Position numbers and translations under genes: made by a program. DNA of 64,000 nt, from the NCBI RefSeq assembly GCF_021730395.1, contig NC_069365.1, forward strand, positions 22,728,001 to 22,792,000, written 5' to 3'. This DNA is from Mercenaria mercenaria. Taxonomy: Eukaryota > Mollusca > Bivalvia > Venerida > Veneridae. Below are positions 48,301 to 60,696 of the stretch, piece by piece; position 1 is the stretch's first letter; the number at the start of each line of letters is the position of its first letter. The notes beneath the pieces were generated by a model. It ran no database searches. It was not told the origin of the DNA and saw nothing but the letters and a program-made list of their open reading frames with translations.

Positions 48301-49077
48301 TATAGAAACCTCTACAACACTCTATAGTTGTCATATTTATCTAAGAGGCCTGAAATTTATGGGTTTTTTTTTTCGAAACTCGGTCTGTGGGATCAAAACG
48401 CAAGTGAGCAATGTCTGATCATTAAGTATGTCCATTTTCTTGAAACTTGATACATATACCATGCTTGTAATCTTATTTTAAATGATTACCCGAACCTTCG
48501 ATTAAGTTTTGTAGCATTTATTTTAACTGGAAATGGAGAGCAATATACCGTCACTTTACTTCCGAAAAGCTTACTTCTTCAGTTTTCAAAGCGCACATTT
48601 CGTTTAAAATGTTAGCATGAATTTCTAGAGAGATTTACATTTGTATTTGATAATATTTATTTCGGAAATATTACCATTTCAGGTACATTGATGTTAATTG
48701 GAGTGATTATTTTTGGAGTTAAAACAAAGGAAATGACGAAAGCATTTGAAGATATTGACAATTATTCGGAGTCAGTTGAGTTCAAAGGAGATTATGGAGA
48801 GCTTGGTTATGCTTTTATTCTCTGTACCGTTGCTGGATGTCTTTGCATAGCCGTTTGTGTGCCTCTCTATAAGATAGACATTTGCACTACCACCCAGGAA
48901 ACATCATATGACGCTCCCGTACATTACACAGCTCAAAATAATCCGCAAGGTTATGTGCAAGGCGGACAACAACCAATGATGAATGTGCCTACACACCCAC
49001 AGACGCAGTATGGGTCTCCGCCAGCGTATGAGCATTGTTATGCTCAGGGCAACAGTGGAATACCCTACAAGTCATAG
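45308..49077 (+). CDS. Claudin/PMP22-like four-pass membrane protein (three exons)
   Basis: Exons are 45,308-45,554, 46,471-46,611 and 48,683-49,077, with GT-AG introns in phase 1. They give 260 residues and a TAG stop. Membrane segments lie near residues 15-37, 90-111, 119-142 and 170-192. The first extracellular loop has LPKW (33-36) and GLW..C.C (57-64), close to the claudin/PMP22/EMP signature W-GLW-C-C; extra cysteines occur at 73 and 75. The cytoplasmic tail (193-260) is rich in Gln, Pro and Tyr and holds a PPAY motif (242-245), a WW-domain-type ligand. There is no clear C-terminal PDZ ligand. By family it acts in the plasma membrane, in cell junctions or as a tetraspan adaptor; the exact role is unknown. 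The start codon follows AAA and precedes a plausible short N-terminus. The frame is intact. Confidence 0.85.
45797..45945 (+). mobile_element. tRNA-derived SINE in intron 1 of the claudin-like gene
   Basis: The head GTGTTGGTCTAGTTGTTAAG (A box) and GGGCTCGAACCCATATGTGG (B box) has tRNA form. The body CTAGTACTGGTTTTTCCAGG then AAGCGGACTCGAGAGTGG resembles the conserved central Meta-type domain of bivalve SINEs. The domain assignment is from memory and tentative. It lies in the sense orientation of the host gene. Confidence 0.7.
46287..46372. repeat. (ATT)n microsatellite
   Basis: Imperfect ATT/ATC triplets lie in intron 1 of the claudin-like gene. The open frame over it is a low-complexity artefact. 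Confidence 0.85.
46802..46877. repeat. Perfect 27-bp inverted repeat in intron 2 of the claudin-like gene
   Basis: Arms 46,802-46,828 and 46,851-46,877 are exact reverse complements (CGTGGCCTCAACGCGAAACT... and ...TTTCGCGTTGAGGCCACG), with a 22-nt spacer. A stem of this length without mismatch, within a transcribed intron, resembles a pre-miRNA or siRNA-type hairpin. It could equally be a small foldback element. Confidence 0.88.
47458..47686. mobile_element. Palindromic clam MITE, copy 1 (intron 2 of the claudin-like gene)
   Basis: The ends are TGAGACGCACTACGAGAAAA and GTTTTCTCATGGTGCGGCTC. Inside are the nested arms CAGCATGGATTCAGATCAGCC, GGTCAGGATCCATGCT, GCGAACAGCATGTATCCTG and GGTCTGGATCCATGCTGG. 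The left end is diverged and no TA duplication is clear. Confidence 0.8.
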
Positions 49078-49079
49078 AC

Positions 49080-50029
49080 TTCTTACCAATAACCACCTGC
49101 TAGTATCAAAACATTTAAATATGTATCGACATAATCATTGTATAAGGTCGACATGGACAACTGAAAATATTTTATGTGCATGACATATGCAGCAGCAATC
49201 GTATCGTTAGAAATATGAAACATGTGACTACCAGCATGTAATATTGAGAATTTTACTACATATATCTACCCACACGAAGTGGTTGAGATGGGAACATCAG
49301 TGAAATGATAATATGGTGAAATTATAATATGAGCCGTGCCATGTGAAAACCAACATAGTGGCTTTGCGACCAGCATGGATCCAGACCAGCCTGCGCTTCC
49401 GCGCAGTCTGGTCAGGATCCATGCTGTTCGCTTTCAAAGTCTATTGCAATTAGAGAAACTGTTAGCGAACAGCATGGATCCTGACCAGACTGCGCGGTAG
49501 CGCAGGCTGGTCTGGATCCATGCTGGTCGCAAATGCACTATTGGTTTTCTCATGGATCGGCTCATATGGTGAAATTATAATAAATATTTTTGGAATGGGG
49601 AGCTCTCGTTTAGAGCCACAATTTGCAGTATCGTACGGATAAAATGAGTGCGTTTAAAGTTCAAACCCGTTATATTTATGTTCGTAACGCAACACAAATA
49701 CCTACAACCATTTGCATTGGTCTAACCCAGCCAAAATTCAAAATGACACTGCGAGCAGTCGCGAATAGGTAGATACTGCTCATTTGGTTGTAATTTAATT
49801 ATGTAATTGTTCAGAGACCCAACCACACAAACACGCAAGCGCACATGTACGCACAAATGAAAATCTCCGAAGTCTGTGTCCATCACACATGTTATTAGTG
49901 AGTAAATAGTATAAACTAAGAAAATTACAGCCCCGCTGTTGATTTATCGGCAAATCATGTTTTCAGTTGATTACGTTATTTGAGTTAAACACAAGAAAAT
50001 GTTTCCCTCTCCAATTAATACAACTAAAT
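49080..50029. other. 3' flank of the claudin-like gene, non-coding
   Basis: Possible polyadenylation signals (AATAAA) occur near 49,578. A MITE copy sits within. No further gene was recognised before the tRNA array. Confidence 0.4.
49330..49564. mobile_element. Palindromic clam MITE, copy 2
   Basis: 235 bp with near-complete ends TGAGCCGTGCCATGTGAAAA and TTTCTCATGGATCGGCTCA, flanked by TA on both sides. It split a short tandem repeat, since TATGGTGAAATTATAATA stands on both sides. The whole element can fold into one large stem with nested GGATCC-containing arms. Confidence 0.88.
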
Positions 50030-50917
50030 ATGGTGTTTTAATTTAATAAAAACAAATGTCAATATATCAGTTCCGTTTTGTTTTCTGTATTGTTTAAGCA
50101 TCTAAAACCATCTGCAAACAGAATAAACCCATAGAGTATATGTATGTTATAACACGTTATAAACTTGAAGGCAGAAAATTCAGCAATTAACGCTTAGCTC
50201 CACATTTTGGAGAACAAAATTCAGACAGCACCAAAACATAGAAAGAAACAAGTGTTTTACATGAATATTGAACAGCACATTAAACATGTATAATACTCAA
50301 TAAATAATTGTCATTTTACTGATATATGCATTGAAATACCGGAAAAGAACAACGTAAGAGGGGCCACACTTTCGGATAATGCAATGAGTTTAAAAACTCA
50401 ACATTTTCAAAGAACTATTACATATCTTAGTTTTGATGCATTTTCAGTAACGTCCTAGTACTGTAAATTCGCAAAACTAGCTCGATCTAGATCAACAATT
50501 GTTTATTTATATTTATTTCCATACAAATGGCATTTTAGCTCATCAGATTTTTTTGAGAGAAAATTATGTGTTATTGTCAACGATTGATATCAGCGTCGGC
50601 TTCGGCGTTGGCGTTGCCTGGTTTATTAAGTTATGTGTTTAGGTCAGTTTTTCTCATAAACTACAAAGTCGCAAAGTATCGATATTACGAAGTTTTCAAG
50701 CTACTTAAAGAAACCATTGCCGTGTTAAGTGCTTCTTAGTTAAAAGTAGTTGCTCACATTGGTAGCTACTAGTATGTATCTGTTGAAATGTATTGTATAA
50801 TGTAATGTTTTTGCCTTATTTATGATGATTATGTCAATGGAAATAGGTGAATAATTTGCTAAATTGCTTAATCATCTGATATTATCAGGTTATAAATATT
50901 TTCGTATCAACTTGTCA

Positions 50918-50989
50918 GCCGGAATAGCTCAGTTGGGAGAGCGTTAGACTGAAGATCTAAAGGTCCCTGGTTCGATCCCGGGTTCCGGC
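50918..50989 (+). tRNA. tRNA-Phe (GAA), copy 1
   Basis: 72 nt without CCA. The acceptor stem GCCGGAA/TTCCGGC pairs fully. The D arm is GCTCAGTTGGGAGAGC. The anticodon arm TTAGA-CTGAAGA-TCTAA gives anticodon GAA. The T arm is CCTGG-TTCGATC-CCGGG. A and B boxes are intact, there is no intron, and a T5 terminator lies at 51,016-51,020. The next base is G, where animal tRNA-Phe normally has A73. Pair 5:68 is G:C instead of the usual A:U. Confidence 0.95.
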
Positions 50990-52478
50990 GCGAACGGAAC
51001 GTTCGTCGGCTTGCCTTTTTGAACAATATTTAACATTTTAAACATATCTTATATATACATAATATTGCCATTTATTTTGCTGGTGTTCTATCTTCAAGTA
51101 TACACGAAATTGGAAGTAGTTGAATAACAATACCTGTTTAAAATGATTGGTTTAAATGATATTTTATTCATATATATATATACATTTACAACATGAAACG
51201 CTGTATTATTAAGACATGAAGGACTGAGTAGAAAGCTAAGCTTATTTGGAACTCTCTCCTTTAATATATTGACAACTGATACGTTTTGATAATATGAAAC
51301 GAAATCGTATATACTGTATAGAAAACGCTTCAACTTCAACAGCCGATGAGTGATACTTTGTTGTTGAAATAGTTAAAGGTAGCCAACTGCTGATTTCTCT
51401 TATAGTATACAGGAAACTTAAAATAGGTTATAACCTACCTTTAAAATGTTTACACTTATGTCTTTGTATAGAAATGCAGGCGCTTACTACAATGTAGAAC
51501 GAAGAAGGAAGCACGTAAAAACGTTGTGACCATGTGAGTCGCTTTATAGTTCAAACGTCTTTATAAGCCATTGACAAGCGAAGGATTTTCAAAAATGTAA
51601 CCAACTTATTGTAACATGGTGTTTTAATTAAAAACAAACAAATGTCAATATATCAGTTCCGTTTTGTTTTCTGTATTGTTTAATCATCTAAAACCATCTG
51701 CAAACAGAATAAACCCATAGAATAAACATGAAGGTAGACAATTCAGCAATTAACGCTTAGCCCCAAATTTTGGAGAACAAAATTCAGACACCACCAAAAC
51801 ATAGAAAGAAACAAATGTTTTACATGATTATTGAACAGCACATTAAACATGTATAATACTCAATAACAATTGTCATTTTACTGATATATGCATTGAAATT
51901 CCGGAAAAGAACAACATAAAGGAGCCACACTGTCGGATAATGCAATGATTTTAAAAACTCAACATTTTCAAAGAACTATTACATATCTTAGTTTTGATGC
52001 ATTTTCAGTAACGTCCTAGTACTGTAAATTCGCAAAACTAGCTCGATCTAGATCAACAATTGTTTATTTATATTTATTTCCATACAAATGGCATTTTAGC
52101 TCATCAGATTTTTTTGAGAGAAAATTATGTGTTATTGTCAACGATTGATATCAGCGTCGGCTTCGGCGTTGGCGTTGCCTGGTTTATTAAGTTATGTGTT
52201 TAGGTCAGTTTTTTCATAAACTACAAAGTCGCAAAGTATCAATATTACGAAGTTTTCAAGCTACTTAAAGAAACCATTGCCGTGTTAAGTGCTTCTTAGT
52301 TAAAAGTAGTTGCTCACATTGGTAGCTACTAGTATGTATCTGTTGAAATGTATTGTATAATGTAATGTTTTTGCCTTATTTATGATGATTATGTCAATGG
52401 AAATAGGTAAATAATTTGCTAAATTGCTTAATCATCTGATATTATCAGGTTATAAATATTTTCTTATCAAACTTGTCA

Positions 52479-52550
52479 GCCGGAATAGCTCAGTTGGGAG
52501 AGCGTTAGACTGAAGATCTAAAGGTCCCTGGTTCGATCCCGGGTTCCGGC
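52479..52550 (+). tRNA. tRNA-Phe (GAA), copy 2
   Basis: Identical to copy 1 over the mature sequence, with the same G at position 73. It lies 1561 bp downstream of copy 1 in the next type-A unit. A T-run follows about 25 nt after the 3' end. Confidence 0.95.
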
Positions 52551-54046
52551 GCGAACGGAACGTTCGGTGGCTGCCCTTTTTGAGCAGTATTTAACATTTT
52601 AAACATATCTTATATATACATAATATTGCCATTTATTTTGCTGGTGTTCTATCTTCAAGTATACACGAAATTGGAAGTAGTTGAATAACAATACCTGTTT
52701 AAAATGATTGGTTTAAATGATATTTTATTCATATATATATATATATACATTTACAACATGAAACGTTGTATTATTAAGACATGAAGGACTGAGTAGAAAG
52801 CTAAGCTTATTTGAAACTCTCTCCTTTAATATATTGACAACAGATACGTTTTGATAATATGAAACGAAATCGTATATACTATATAGAAAACGCTTCAACT
52901 TCAACAGCCGATGAGTGATACCTTGTTGTTGAAATAGTTAAAGGTAGCCAACTGCTGATTTCACTTATAGTATACAGGAAACTTAAAATAGGTTATAACC
53001 TACCTTTGAAATGTTTACACTTATGTCCTTGTATAGAAATGCAGGCGATTACTACAATGTAGAACGAAGAAGGAAGCACGTAAAAACGTTGTGACCATGT
53101 GCGTCGCTTTATAGTTCAAACGTCTTTATAAGTCATTGACAAGCGAAGGATTTTCAAAAATGTAACCTACTTATTGTAACATGGTGTTTTAATTAAAAAC
53201 AAACAAATGTCAATATATCAGTTCCGTTATGTTTTCTGTATTGTTTAATCATCTAAAACCATCTGCAAACAGAATAAACCCATAGAGTATATATATGTTA
53301 TAAAACGTTATAAACTTAAAGGTAGAAAATTCAGCAATTAACGCTTAGCCCCACATTTTGGAGAGCAAAATTCAGACAGCACCGAAACATAGAAAGAAAC
53401 AAGTGTTTTACATGAATATTGAACAGCACATTAAACATGTATAATACTCAATAAACAATTGTCATTTTACTGATATATGCATTGAAATTCCGGAAAAGAA
53501 CAACAATAAGGAGCCACACTTTCGAATAATGCAATGAGTTTTAAAACTTAACATGTTCAAAGAACTATTACATATCTTAGTTTTGATGCATTTTCAGTAA
53601 CGTCCTAGTACTGTAAATTCGCAAAACTAGCTCGATCTAGATCAACAATTGTTTATTTCTATTTATTTCCATACAAATGGCATTTTAGCTCATCAGATTT
53701 TTTTGAGAGAAAATTATGTGTTATTGTCAACGATTGATACCAGCGTCGGCTTCGGCGTTGGCGTTGCCTGGTTAAGTTTTGTGTTTAGGTCAGCTTTTCT
53801 CATAAACTACAAAGTCGCAAAGTATCGATATTACGAAGTTTTCAAGCTACTTAAAGAAACCATTGCCGAAAGCAGCTGCTCACATTGGTATCTATACTAG
53901 TATGTATCTGTTGAAATGTATTGTATAATGTAATGTTTTTGCCTTATTTATGATGATTTTGTCGATGGCAATAGGTAAATAATTTGCTAAATTGCTTAAT
54001 CATCTGATATTATCAGGTTATAAATATTTTCTTATCAAACTTGTCA

Positions 54047-54118
54047 GCCGGAATAGCTCAGTTGGGAGAGCGTTAGACTGAAGATCTAAAGGTCCCTGGT
54101 TCGATCCCGGGTTCCGGC
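54047..54118 (+). tRNA. tRNA-Phe (GAA), copy 3
   Basis: Mature sequence identical to copies 1 and 2, with G73, 1568 bp downstream of copy 2. The trailer CGAACGGAACGTTCGGCGG contains a short palindrome before the T-run. Confidence 0.95.
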
Positions 54119-55468
54119 GCGAACGGAACGTTCGGCGGCTGGCCTTTTTGAGCAATATTTAACATTTTAAACATATCTTATATATACATAATATTGCCAT
54201 TGATTTTGCTGGTGTTCTATCTTCAAGTATACACGAAATTGGAAGTAGTTGAATAACAATACCTGTTTAAAATGATTGGTTTAAATGATATTTTATTCAT
54301 ATATATACATTTACAACATGAAACTCTGCATTATTAAGGCATGAAGGACTGAGTAGAAAGCTAAGCTTATTTGAAACTCTCGCCTTTAAAATATTGACAA
54401 CTGATACGTTTTGACAATATGAAACGAAATCGTATATAGAAAACGCTTCAACTCCAACAGCCGATGAGTGATACTTTGTTGTTGAAATAGTTAAAGGTAG
54501 CCAACTGCTGATTTCTCTTATAGTATACAGGAAACTTAAAATAGGTTATAACCTACCTTTAAAATGTTTACACTTATGTCCTTGTATAGAAATGCAGGCG
54601 ATTACAACAATGTAGAACGAAGAAGGAAGCACGTAAAAACGTTGTGACCATGTGAGTCGCTTTATAGTTCAAACGTCTTTATAAGCCATTGACAAGCGAA
54701 GGATTTTCAAAAATGTAACCAACTTATTGTAACATGGTGTTTTAATTAAAAACAAACAAATGTCAATATATCAGTTCCGTTTTGTTTTCTGTATTGTTTA
54801 ATCATCTAAAACCATCTGCAAACAGAATAAACCCATAGAGTATATGTATGTTATAAAACGTTATAAACTTAAATGTAGAAAATTCAGCAATTAACGCTTA
54901 GTCCCACATTTTGGGGAACAAAATTCAGACACCACCAAAACATAGAAAGAAACAAGTGTTTTACATGAATATTGAACAGCACATTAAACATGTATAATAC
55001 TCAATAACAATTGTCATTTTACTGATATATGCATTGAAATTCCGGAAAAGAACAACATAAAGGGGCCACACTTTCGGATAATGCAATGAGTTTAAAAACA
55101 ACATTTTCAAAGAACTATTACATATCTTAGTTTTGATGCATTTTCAGTAACGTCGGCGTTGGCGTTGCCTAGTTTATTAAGTTTTGTGTTTAGGTCAGCT
55201 TTTCTCATAAACTACAAAGTCGCAAAGTATCGATATTACGAAGTTTTCAAGCTACTTAAAGAAACCATTGCCGTGTTAAGTGCTTCTTAGTTAAAAGTAG
55301 TTGCTCACATTGGTAGCTACTAGTATGTATCTGTTAAATGTATTGTATAATGTAATGTGTTTGCCTTATTTATGATGATTATGTCAATGGCAATAGGTAA
55401 ATAATTTGCTAAATTGCTTAATCATCTAATATTATCAGGTCATAAATATTTTCTTATCAAACTTGTCA

Positions 55469-55540
55469 GCCGGAATAGCTCAGTTGGGAGAGCGTTTGAC
55501 TGAAGATCTAAAGGTCCCTGGTTCGATTCCGGGTTCCGGC
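55469..55540 (+). tRNA. tRNA-Phe (GAA), copy 4, variant
   Basis: Two changes from copies 1-3: the anticodon stem reads TTTGA, creating one T:T mismatch, and the T loop reads TTCGATT. It is still probably foldable, but may be reduced in function. It lies in the truncated last type-A unit. Confidence 0.85.
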
Positions 55541-55663
55541 GCGAACGGAACGTTCGGCGGCTGGCCTTTTTGAGCAATATTTAACATTTTAAACATACCT
55601 TATATATTCATAATATTGCCATTTATTTTGCTGGTGTTCTATCTTCAAGTATACACGAAATTG

Positions 55664-57626
55664 TATTTCATATTATTTCATAACTAAAACAAATTGGTCC
55701 ACTTAATCAAGAAGCGGTACAAAACTTAATGAGTATTCATTGTTCCGCCTACTATGGGTTTCCAACATTCATAGAGGTGGAGCAACTGCCAGAACAGGGA
55801 CTGTTCAATAAATAATGTGTCTATATGAATGTAGGTATCAAATTGTGTTGTTGTTTTTCTTCTTTATAATGCAAGCTGTACTTTCATAGTTCAACCTTTA
55901 TGCACCTTTCACACTCTTTGTATTAACTCCACGATTTTAATACAGCATTGACCGAGAAGGGCACTAATTGTTGCTATTTATATATATCCGAATTTTCCTG
56001 TTGTTCATAAAATTCAAATGTAAACCGGAGGTCAAGTAACCTCTGCTGGTCTAAAAGTAAACCAGAGTGCATAAAGTTAAGCCTGCATATCATATTTTCA
56101 TTAAATAAGAATGTAATATTGTGTTCTACAAACTACTAGATAAGTGAGTCGTCTACTATGTATTTATAATTACATCCGCATGTGTACAGACATTGATGGC
56201 CACACCTCCAAGGGAAATTCAGATTCAAAAATCTTAATGGTTCTCTATGTGGTTTAATTTACTTGAGAACGAAAAGGGGCGTTTTAACTATAAGATGGTT
56301 ATAGATACACTTATTGACATTCTAATGTATCAAGTTTTGCCTTCACTACACTACGCTTCGTTTCGGCAACGTTAATTGCATTAGAAAGTCAATAAATGAT
56401 CTATAACCTATACAAAGGCCACATTGACCCTAGCCATCATATAATATAATGTTAAATATGACTTTTATTAATTTAGCTGGTTTTGTTTCGAAGTATACTT
56501 CACAACATGCAAACTCGGGAGTGTCATTTGAACCCTTGACTTTAGAAACTGAAATCGGTGGACTAATAAAATTTAAAGTTACATACTTCTTGTGAAAAGT
56601 AGTCTCATTTTTTCACATAATTCAAGTATTTATTCACATTTGAACATACCAGGAATACATCATTTCATGAGGGCCAAACTCTGTACATCTGACCTTTAAA
56701 AAGAAAAAGTCGGATAGTGAAATTTAAATCCGAAGTTTTCCGGTTTTCACACATTTTGTTCAAATTCTTTTCATAGCATCAATAAAATATATTATCAAGA
56801 TTGGACAGGAAGCTGTTTAAGCTTAAGATTTCACTTCCTTATTTTCACAATGTGCATACATAGTTCATGGCATAGATATACTTTTAATTAACTGTATGCT
56901 AAGAAATATTAACATACCTTTCATAATAGAAACATCAGAAAAGGGAAATAAGTGGTGATAGACAGCAAGAATACGTTATTACGTTTACTATCTCTTTATA
57001 CAAGTACGCATATGACACAACGATAGTCAAATAGAGGAAGAATGTATAAATTATCATACATGGTCAAGGATTGATTCTTTTGCAAACAAAATGTAAACGA
57101 ATTCTACTCATGAACCGGTTGATTGATCAAAACCAAACTTGAAGTGTAGCATCCTTGTAAGGTCTAGTCACAAGTTTTTATCATATGGTTCCGTTTAACT
57201 GATTTTTGGGGCCGCTAGTGCTAAAACAAGAAAATAAAATAAACGACATCTTCTCGTGAACCACTTGATGGATCTTAATCTGTAACATGCTTATCAGGTC
57301 CTCTTTCAAATCGTAAACTCTCAGACGGCACAGGGCGTCGGCAGAAGTATGTCCATTCAGTTCTGCCAATTTGAGTACAGCTGTCGGCGAATCTAAGGAG
57401 ACGTAAAGGACGGAAAATGCCTCTATAGACAGGCAAATACATACAGCCGGAGGACAGGGTATTATCAACTTCTTTCGAGCAAGTACATGTCTGCAGTTCC
57501 ATACAACTCTACGGTTCTTTCACAACGTCTGGCGTTACAAGTCACAAACTTGAGCGGTATCTAAAAATGGTAAGCGGTTACGGAACTACATATGGAATAA
57601 CATTACATATTGAACGACCCTCGTAT
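55664..57626. repeat. Type-B unit, partial copy without a tRNA, plus adjoining unique DNA
   Basis: From about 55,982 to 56,990 the sequence is parallel to 57,627-58,980 (landmarks AACCGGAGGTCAAGTAACC, GGCCACACCTCC, GCATTAGAAAGT..ATAAATGATC, AACATACCAGGAATACATCA). It lacks the MITE found at 58,409 in the next unit and has no tRNA. From about 57,000 to 57,620 nothing is recognised. Confidence 0.75.
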
Positions 57627-58408
57627 ATCCAAATTTTTCTATTGTTCATGAAATTCAAATGCAAACCGGAGGTCAAGTAACCTGTACTGGTCTAAAAGTA
57701 AACCAAAGTGCATAAAGTTAAGCCTGCATTTCATATTTTTATTAAATAAGAATGTAATATTGTGTTCTACAAACTATTAGATACGTGAGTCGTCTACTGT
57801 GTATTTATAATTACAACCGCATGTGTACAGACATTGATGGCCACACCTCCCAGGGAAATTCAAATTCAAAAATCTTAAACTTTTATCTTTTATAAAGTCA
57901 CCTTTGCAAAGTAAAAACAGAAGCAGAATTTTAATAAGATATTGTAAAAAGTCACTACGTACGAATGTTCCAATATAGAAAAAATTCTTTCTACTGATTT
58001 CTGATAATTTCAAAGAATTGTAGTTTAATTTACTTGAGAACGAAAACAGGCATTTTAACTATAAGATTATTATAGATACACTTACTGACATTCTTATGCA
58101 TTAAGTTTTGTCTTCACTACACTGCGCTCCGTTTCATCAAACTTGATTGCATTAGAAAGTTAATAAATGATCTATAGCCTATACATAGGACACACTGACC
58201 TTAGCCGTCATATAATATAAAATTAAATGTGGCTTTGATTAATCTAGCTGGTTTTGTTTCAAAGTACACTGCACAACATGCAAACTCGGAAGTGTCATCT
58301 GAACCATCCACTTTAGAAACTGAAAACGATGAACTGATCAAATTTAAAGTTACATACTTCCTGTGCAGAGTTGTCTCGTTCTTCACATAATTCAAGTCTT
58401 TATTCATA

Positions 58409-58635
58409 TGAGCCGCGTCATGAGAAAACCAACATAGTGGCTTTGCGACCAGCATGGATCCAGACATCAGCGCAGTCTGGTCAGGATCCACGCTGTTCGC
58501 TTTCAAAACCTATTGGAATTAGAGAAACTGTTAGCGAACAGCATGGATCCTGACCAGATTGCGCGGATGTGCAGGTTGGTCTGGATCCATGCTGGTCGCA
58601 AAGCCACTATGTTGATTTTCTCATGGCGCGGCTCA
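58409..58635. mobile_element. Palindromic clam MITE, copy 3
   Basis: 227 bp between TA at 58,407-58,408 and TA at 58,636-58,637. The parallel position in the older unit near 56,630 (TTATTCACATTTGAACAT) has no element and serves as an empty site. That supports a TA target duplication and Tc1/mariner-type mobilisation. Confidence 0.9.
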
Positions 58636-59396
58636 TATTTGAACATACCAGGAATACATCATTCCATGAGGACCAAACTCTGTACATCTGACTTTTTATA
58701 AGAAAAAATTGGATAGTGAAATTTAAATACGAAGTTTTTAGGTTTTCACATACTTTTTCATATTATTTTCATAGCATCAATAAAATATATTATCAAGATT
58801 GGCTAGGAAGCTGTATAAGCTTAAGATTTCCCTTCCTTTTTTCAAAATGTGCATACAACATAGTTCATGGCATAGATATACTTCTAATTAACTGTATGGT
58901 AAGAAATATTAGCATACCTTTCATAATAGAAATATCAGAAAAGGGAAATAAGAAGTGATAGACAGCAAGAATACGTTATTACATTTACTATTTCGTGATA
59001 CAGGTACAGATATTGATAAGCTGTTTCTGTTCTAAGCTTTCTCTGATACATTCATTAACTGAAAAAATCAAAATCTCTTAATTTTAGCAAAGTTACACTG
59101 AACAGCAGTAAACACTGCTATATACGTTCAATACATCTGATAAAGCACAATTAACTTGTCTTTTCACCTTGCATTCCAAACTTTCTATTTCTTTCAGATT
59201 CATTAAAACTGTATCAAAATCTGTCTCAAATTATATGATTATGCTGTTGTATCTTCTGAAGAACTGAATTGTAAATATTTCATATATCTACCTGTACATT
59301 TGCTTTGATATTCCGCACGTGTTACGTAATTGTAATAACATAGCAGCTACTAACATAAACAATTTCTAAATCATATAACGCTCATTTCTATATAAC

Positions 59397-59636
59397 TGAG
59401 CCGCGCCATGGGAAAACCAACATAGTGCGTTTGCGGCCAGCCTGGTCCAAGACCAGCCTGCGCTTCCGCGCAGTCTGGTCAGGATCCATGCTGTTAGCTT
59501 TGAAAGCCTATTGCAATAAGTAAAACCGTTAGCGAACAGCATGAATCCTGACCAGACTGCGCAGATGCACAGGCTGGTATGAATCCATGCTGGTCGCAAA
59601 GCCACTATCATGCTGGTTTTATTCTTGCAATTATAA
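59397..59636. mobile_element. Palindromic clam MITE, copy 4, right end lost
   Basis: The left end TGAGCCGCGCCATGGGAAAA is intact. The right end stops after TGCTGGTTTTATTCTTG without the GGCTCA terminus. The related copy at 61,600-61,758 keeps that right end, so both come from one insertion that was duplicated with the unit. Confidence 0.8.
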
Positions 59637-59907
59637 TTAATTGTTTGTAAGACACTTTAAATGGACATTTTTTTCATTATCAAATGAAGTTTTGTATTAT
59701 AGAGACCTGTCGTTATCCATTTAAAGTTAAACCGTCACATTTCAAGCTCAAAACTTAAGTTAAGCGATGATTTAAAGTTAAGATAAAATACTTAAATTTC
59801 ATTTAAGGTATATTTAAACTCTAGGTGTTATTGATAGCCTTATTAGTGGTTTAAACGCTTGTTAATGACATCAACCGATCACAGATACTTACACGTACAA
59901 ATTGTCA

Positions 59908-59979
59908 GCCCGAATAACTCAGTTGGGAGAGCGTTAGACTGAAGATCTAAAGGTCCCTGGTTCGATCCCGGGTTCCAGC
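59908..59979 (+). pseudogene. tRNA-Phe (GAA) pseudogene, copy 5
   Basis: The anticodon arm and T arm match the working copies. The acceptor stem GCCCGAA/TTCCAGC has two mismatches, and the A box reads AACTCAGTTGG instead of AGCTCAGTTGG. Folding and transcription are probably impaired. The T-run after the trailer is retained. Confidence 0.85.
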
Positions 59980-60696
59980 GCGAACGGAACGTTCGGCGGC
60001 TGGCCTTTTTGAGCAATATTCTAACATAATGAAGGAAAGTGACTAGCTTTTAAAATAATATGATGAACATTCCATTGTTGTTGTATTTATTTTACTGGTG
60101 ATGTAGAAACTTTGAGGTGGCCACACCTCCCAGGGAAATTCAAATTCAAAAATCTTAAACTTTTATCTTTTATAAAGTCACCTTTGCAAAGTAAAACAGA
60201 AGCAGATGTTTAATAAGATATTGTAAAAAGGCATTATTTACGAATGTTCCAATATAGAAAAAATTCTTTCTACTGATTTCAGATAATTTCGAAGAAGAAT
60301 TCCCTATGTAGTTTAATTTACTTGAGAAGGAAAACGGGCATTTTAACTATAAGATTATTATAGATACACTTACTGACATTCTTATGCATTAAGTTTTGTC
60401 TTCACTACACTGCGCTCCGTTTCATCAAACTTGATTGCATTAGAAAGTTAATAAATGATCTATAGCCTATACATAGGACACACTGACCTTAGCCGTCATA
60501 TAATATAAAGTTAAATGTGGCTTTGATTAATTTAGCTGGTTTTGTTTCAAAGTATACTGCACAACATGCAAACTCGGAAGTGTCATCTGAACCATCCACT
60601 TTAGAAACTGAAAACGATGAACTGATCAAATTTAAAGTTACATACTTCCTGTGCAGAGTTGTCTCGTTCTTCACATAATTCGAGTCTTTATTCATA

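Larger units (their letters stand above)
50030..55663. repeat. Tandem array of ~1.56-kb units, each carrying one tRNA-Phe (unit type A, four copies)
   Basis: Units start near 50,030, 51,616, 53,181 and 54,734 with ATGGTGTTTTAATT. They share long near-identical stretches. In each unit the tRNA lies about 0.9 kb in. Unit 4 has lost about 140 bp (joined at CAGTAACGTCGGCGTTGGCG) and is cut short at 55,663. Identity between units is high (occasional substitutions and short indels), indicating recent duplication or ongoing homogenisation. Confidence 0.93.
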
